From assembly GCA_026671195.1 (NCBI GenBank), contig JAPOHD010000066.1:62001-126000 (forward strand): a stretch of 64,000 bases of DNA, read 5' to 3'. Both the position numbers and the translations under genes were made by a program. Below the pieces are notes generated by a model. The model did not search any database and had not been told where the DNA came from. It saw only the letters and a list, made by a program, of their open reading frames with translations. This DNA is from Draconibacterium aestuarii. GTDB taxonomy: Bacteria; Bacteroidota; Bacteroidia; Bacteroidales; Prolixibacteraceae. This document shows, piece by piece, positions 63,713 to 64,000 of this stretch. Each line of letters begins with the position of its first letter. The stretch's first letter is position 1.

Positions 63713-64000
63713 ACGGTTTTTTATTAAAGGTCCAAAGGACCTGCTTAACAGGTTAGTGGCCTGGCGAATTGCAAATATTCAGGAAAAGAATTTTTTGTAT
63801 TTGCTGAGCTTGGTAGTAGGGATTTTTAGTGGCTTGGCTGCTTTAATACTTAAAAACCTCATTCATTTTGTTGCAGAGGAACTAACGCAGGTGATTGATT
63901 TTGATCGATTTACTTATCTGTATCTACTTTATCCGTTTGTAGGAATATTACTCACGGTTCTCTTCGTAAAGTATGTTATCCGCGACAATATTGGTCACGG
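63705..64000 (+). CDS. Second ClC-family chloride channel, cut by window end
   Basis: An ATG at 63705 lies inside the last three codons of the first ClC gene (8-bp overlap, different frame). It opens a frame that stays open to the window end (98 complete codons). The product begins MFKRFFIKGPKDLLNR and has two membrane segments (FLYLLSLVVGIFSGLAALIL; YLLYPFVGILLTVLFVKYVI). The segment FVGILLTVLFVKYVIRDNIGHG matches VVGILVAILVVKYVVRSEVRHG in the first ClC protein, showing that they are paralogues. Overlap implies translational coupling, and perhaps a heteromeric channel. Confidence 0.85.
   Translation, partial: MFKRFFIKGPKDLLNRLVAWRIANIQEKNFLYLLSLVVGIFSGLAALILKNLIHFVAEELTQVIDFDRFTYLYLLYPFVGILLTVLFVKYVIRDNIGH

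Noticed and set aside
1-64000. CRISPR arrays, rRNA or tRNA genes, transposases
   Set aside because: Looked for in all gaps; no regular spaced repeats, cloverleaf-like segments or transposase motifs were seen. Gaps are few and short.

Overview
The window comes from a Bacteroidota chromosome, most likely Bacteroidales/Marinilabiliales (Prolixibacteraceae-like). The evidence is two SusC/SusD pairs, a one-polypeptide hybrid two-component sensor, type IX secretion (T9SS) C-terminal domains, many SPII lipoprotein leaders, TAnnTTTG-type -7 promoter elements, and AT-rich DNA with weak Shine-Dalgarno sites. It holds about 50 kb of pectin-degradation genes, all on the minus strand, followed by about 13 kb of housekeeping genes on both strands.

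Region 1 (1-22459, minus strand) is a rhamnogalacturonan-type polysaccharide utilization locus (PUL). An ECF sigma factor, a FecR anti-sigma and a SusC with an N-terminal STN signalling domain form a trans-envelope signalling set. SusD and a run of exo-acting enzymes follow: an (alpha/alpha)6-barrel hydrolase, an SGNH esterase, a GH106 rhamnosidase, a GH28 galacturonase, a GH2 enzyme, a DUF4450 protein, and a five-bladed propeller hydrolase cut by the window edge. The gap between anti-sigma and susC has a strong plus-strand intrinsic terminator with no plus-strand gene in front of it. This suggests a cis-antisense sRNA over the susC leader.

Region 2 (22570-50156, minus strand) is a homogalacturonan-type PUL. 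It is controlled by a 1360-residue hybrid two-component system and has its own SusC/SusD, a beta-helix surface lipoprotein, pectate lyases (PL1), pectin methylesterases (CE8), CE12-type acetylesterases, a GH28 and a GH43. The most unusual enzyme is a 1385-residue protein with an N-terminal CE8, two beta-strand spacer repeats, a PL1 domain and a T9SS sorting tail. Three TTCCC motifs spaced 20-22 bp apart upstream of this susC are a candidate operator.

Region 3 (50499-64000) holds ornithine carbamoyltransferase and carbamate kinase (minus), ftsK and a LolA-like carrier gene (plus), pyruvate kinase and aroQ (minus), xerD and pckA (plus), a TIGR01777 epimerase (minus) and two overlapping ClC channel genes (plus, the second cut by the window end). 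Clear intrinsic terminators separate several of these units.

Proposed working model: T9SS-exported lyases and methylesterases cut and de-esterify pectin at the cell surface, the two SusCD pairs import the oligosaccharides, and periplasmic lipoprotein GHs and esterases finish the breakdown. No GH105 unsaturated uronidase and no uronate catabolic genes are in the window. No tRNA, rRNA, CRISPR array, transposase or phage gene was seen.
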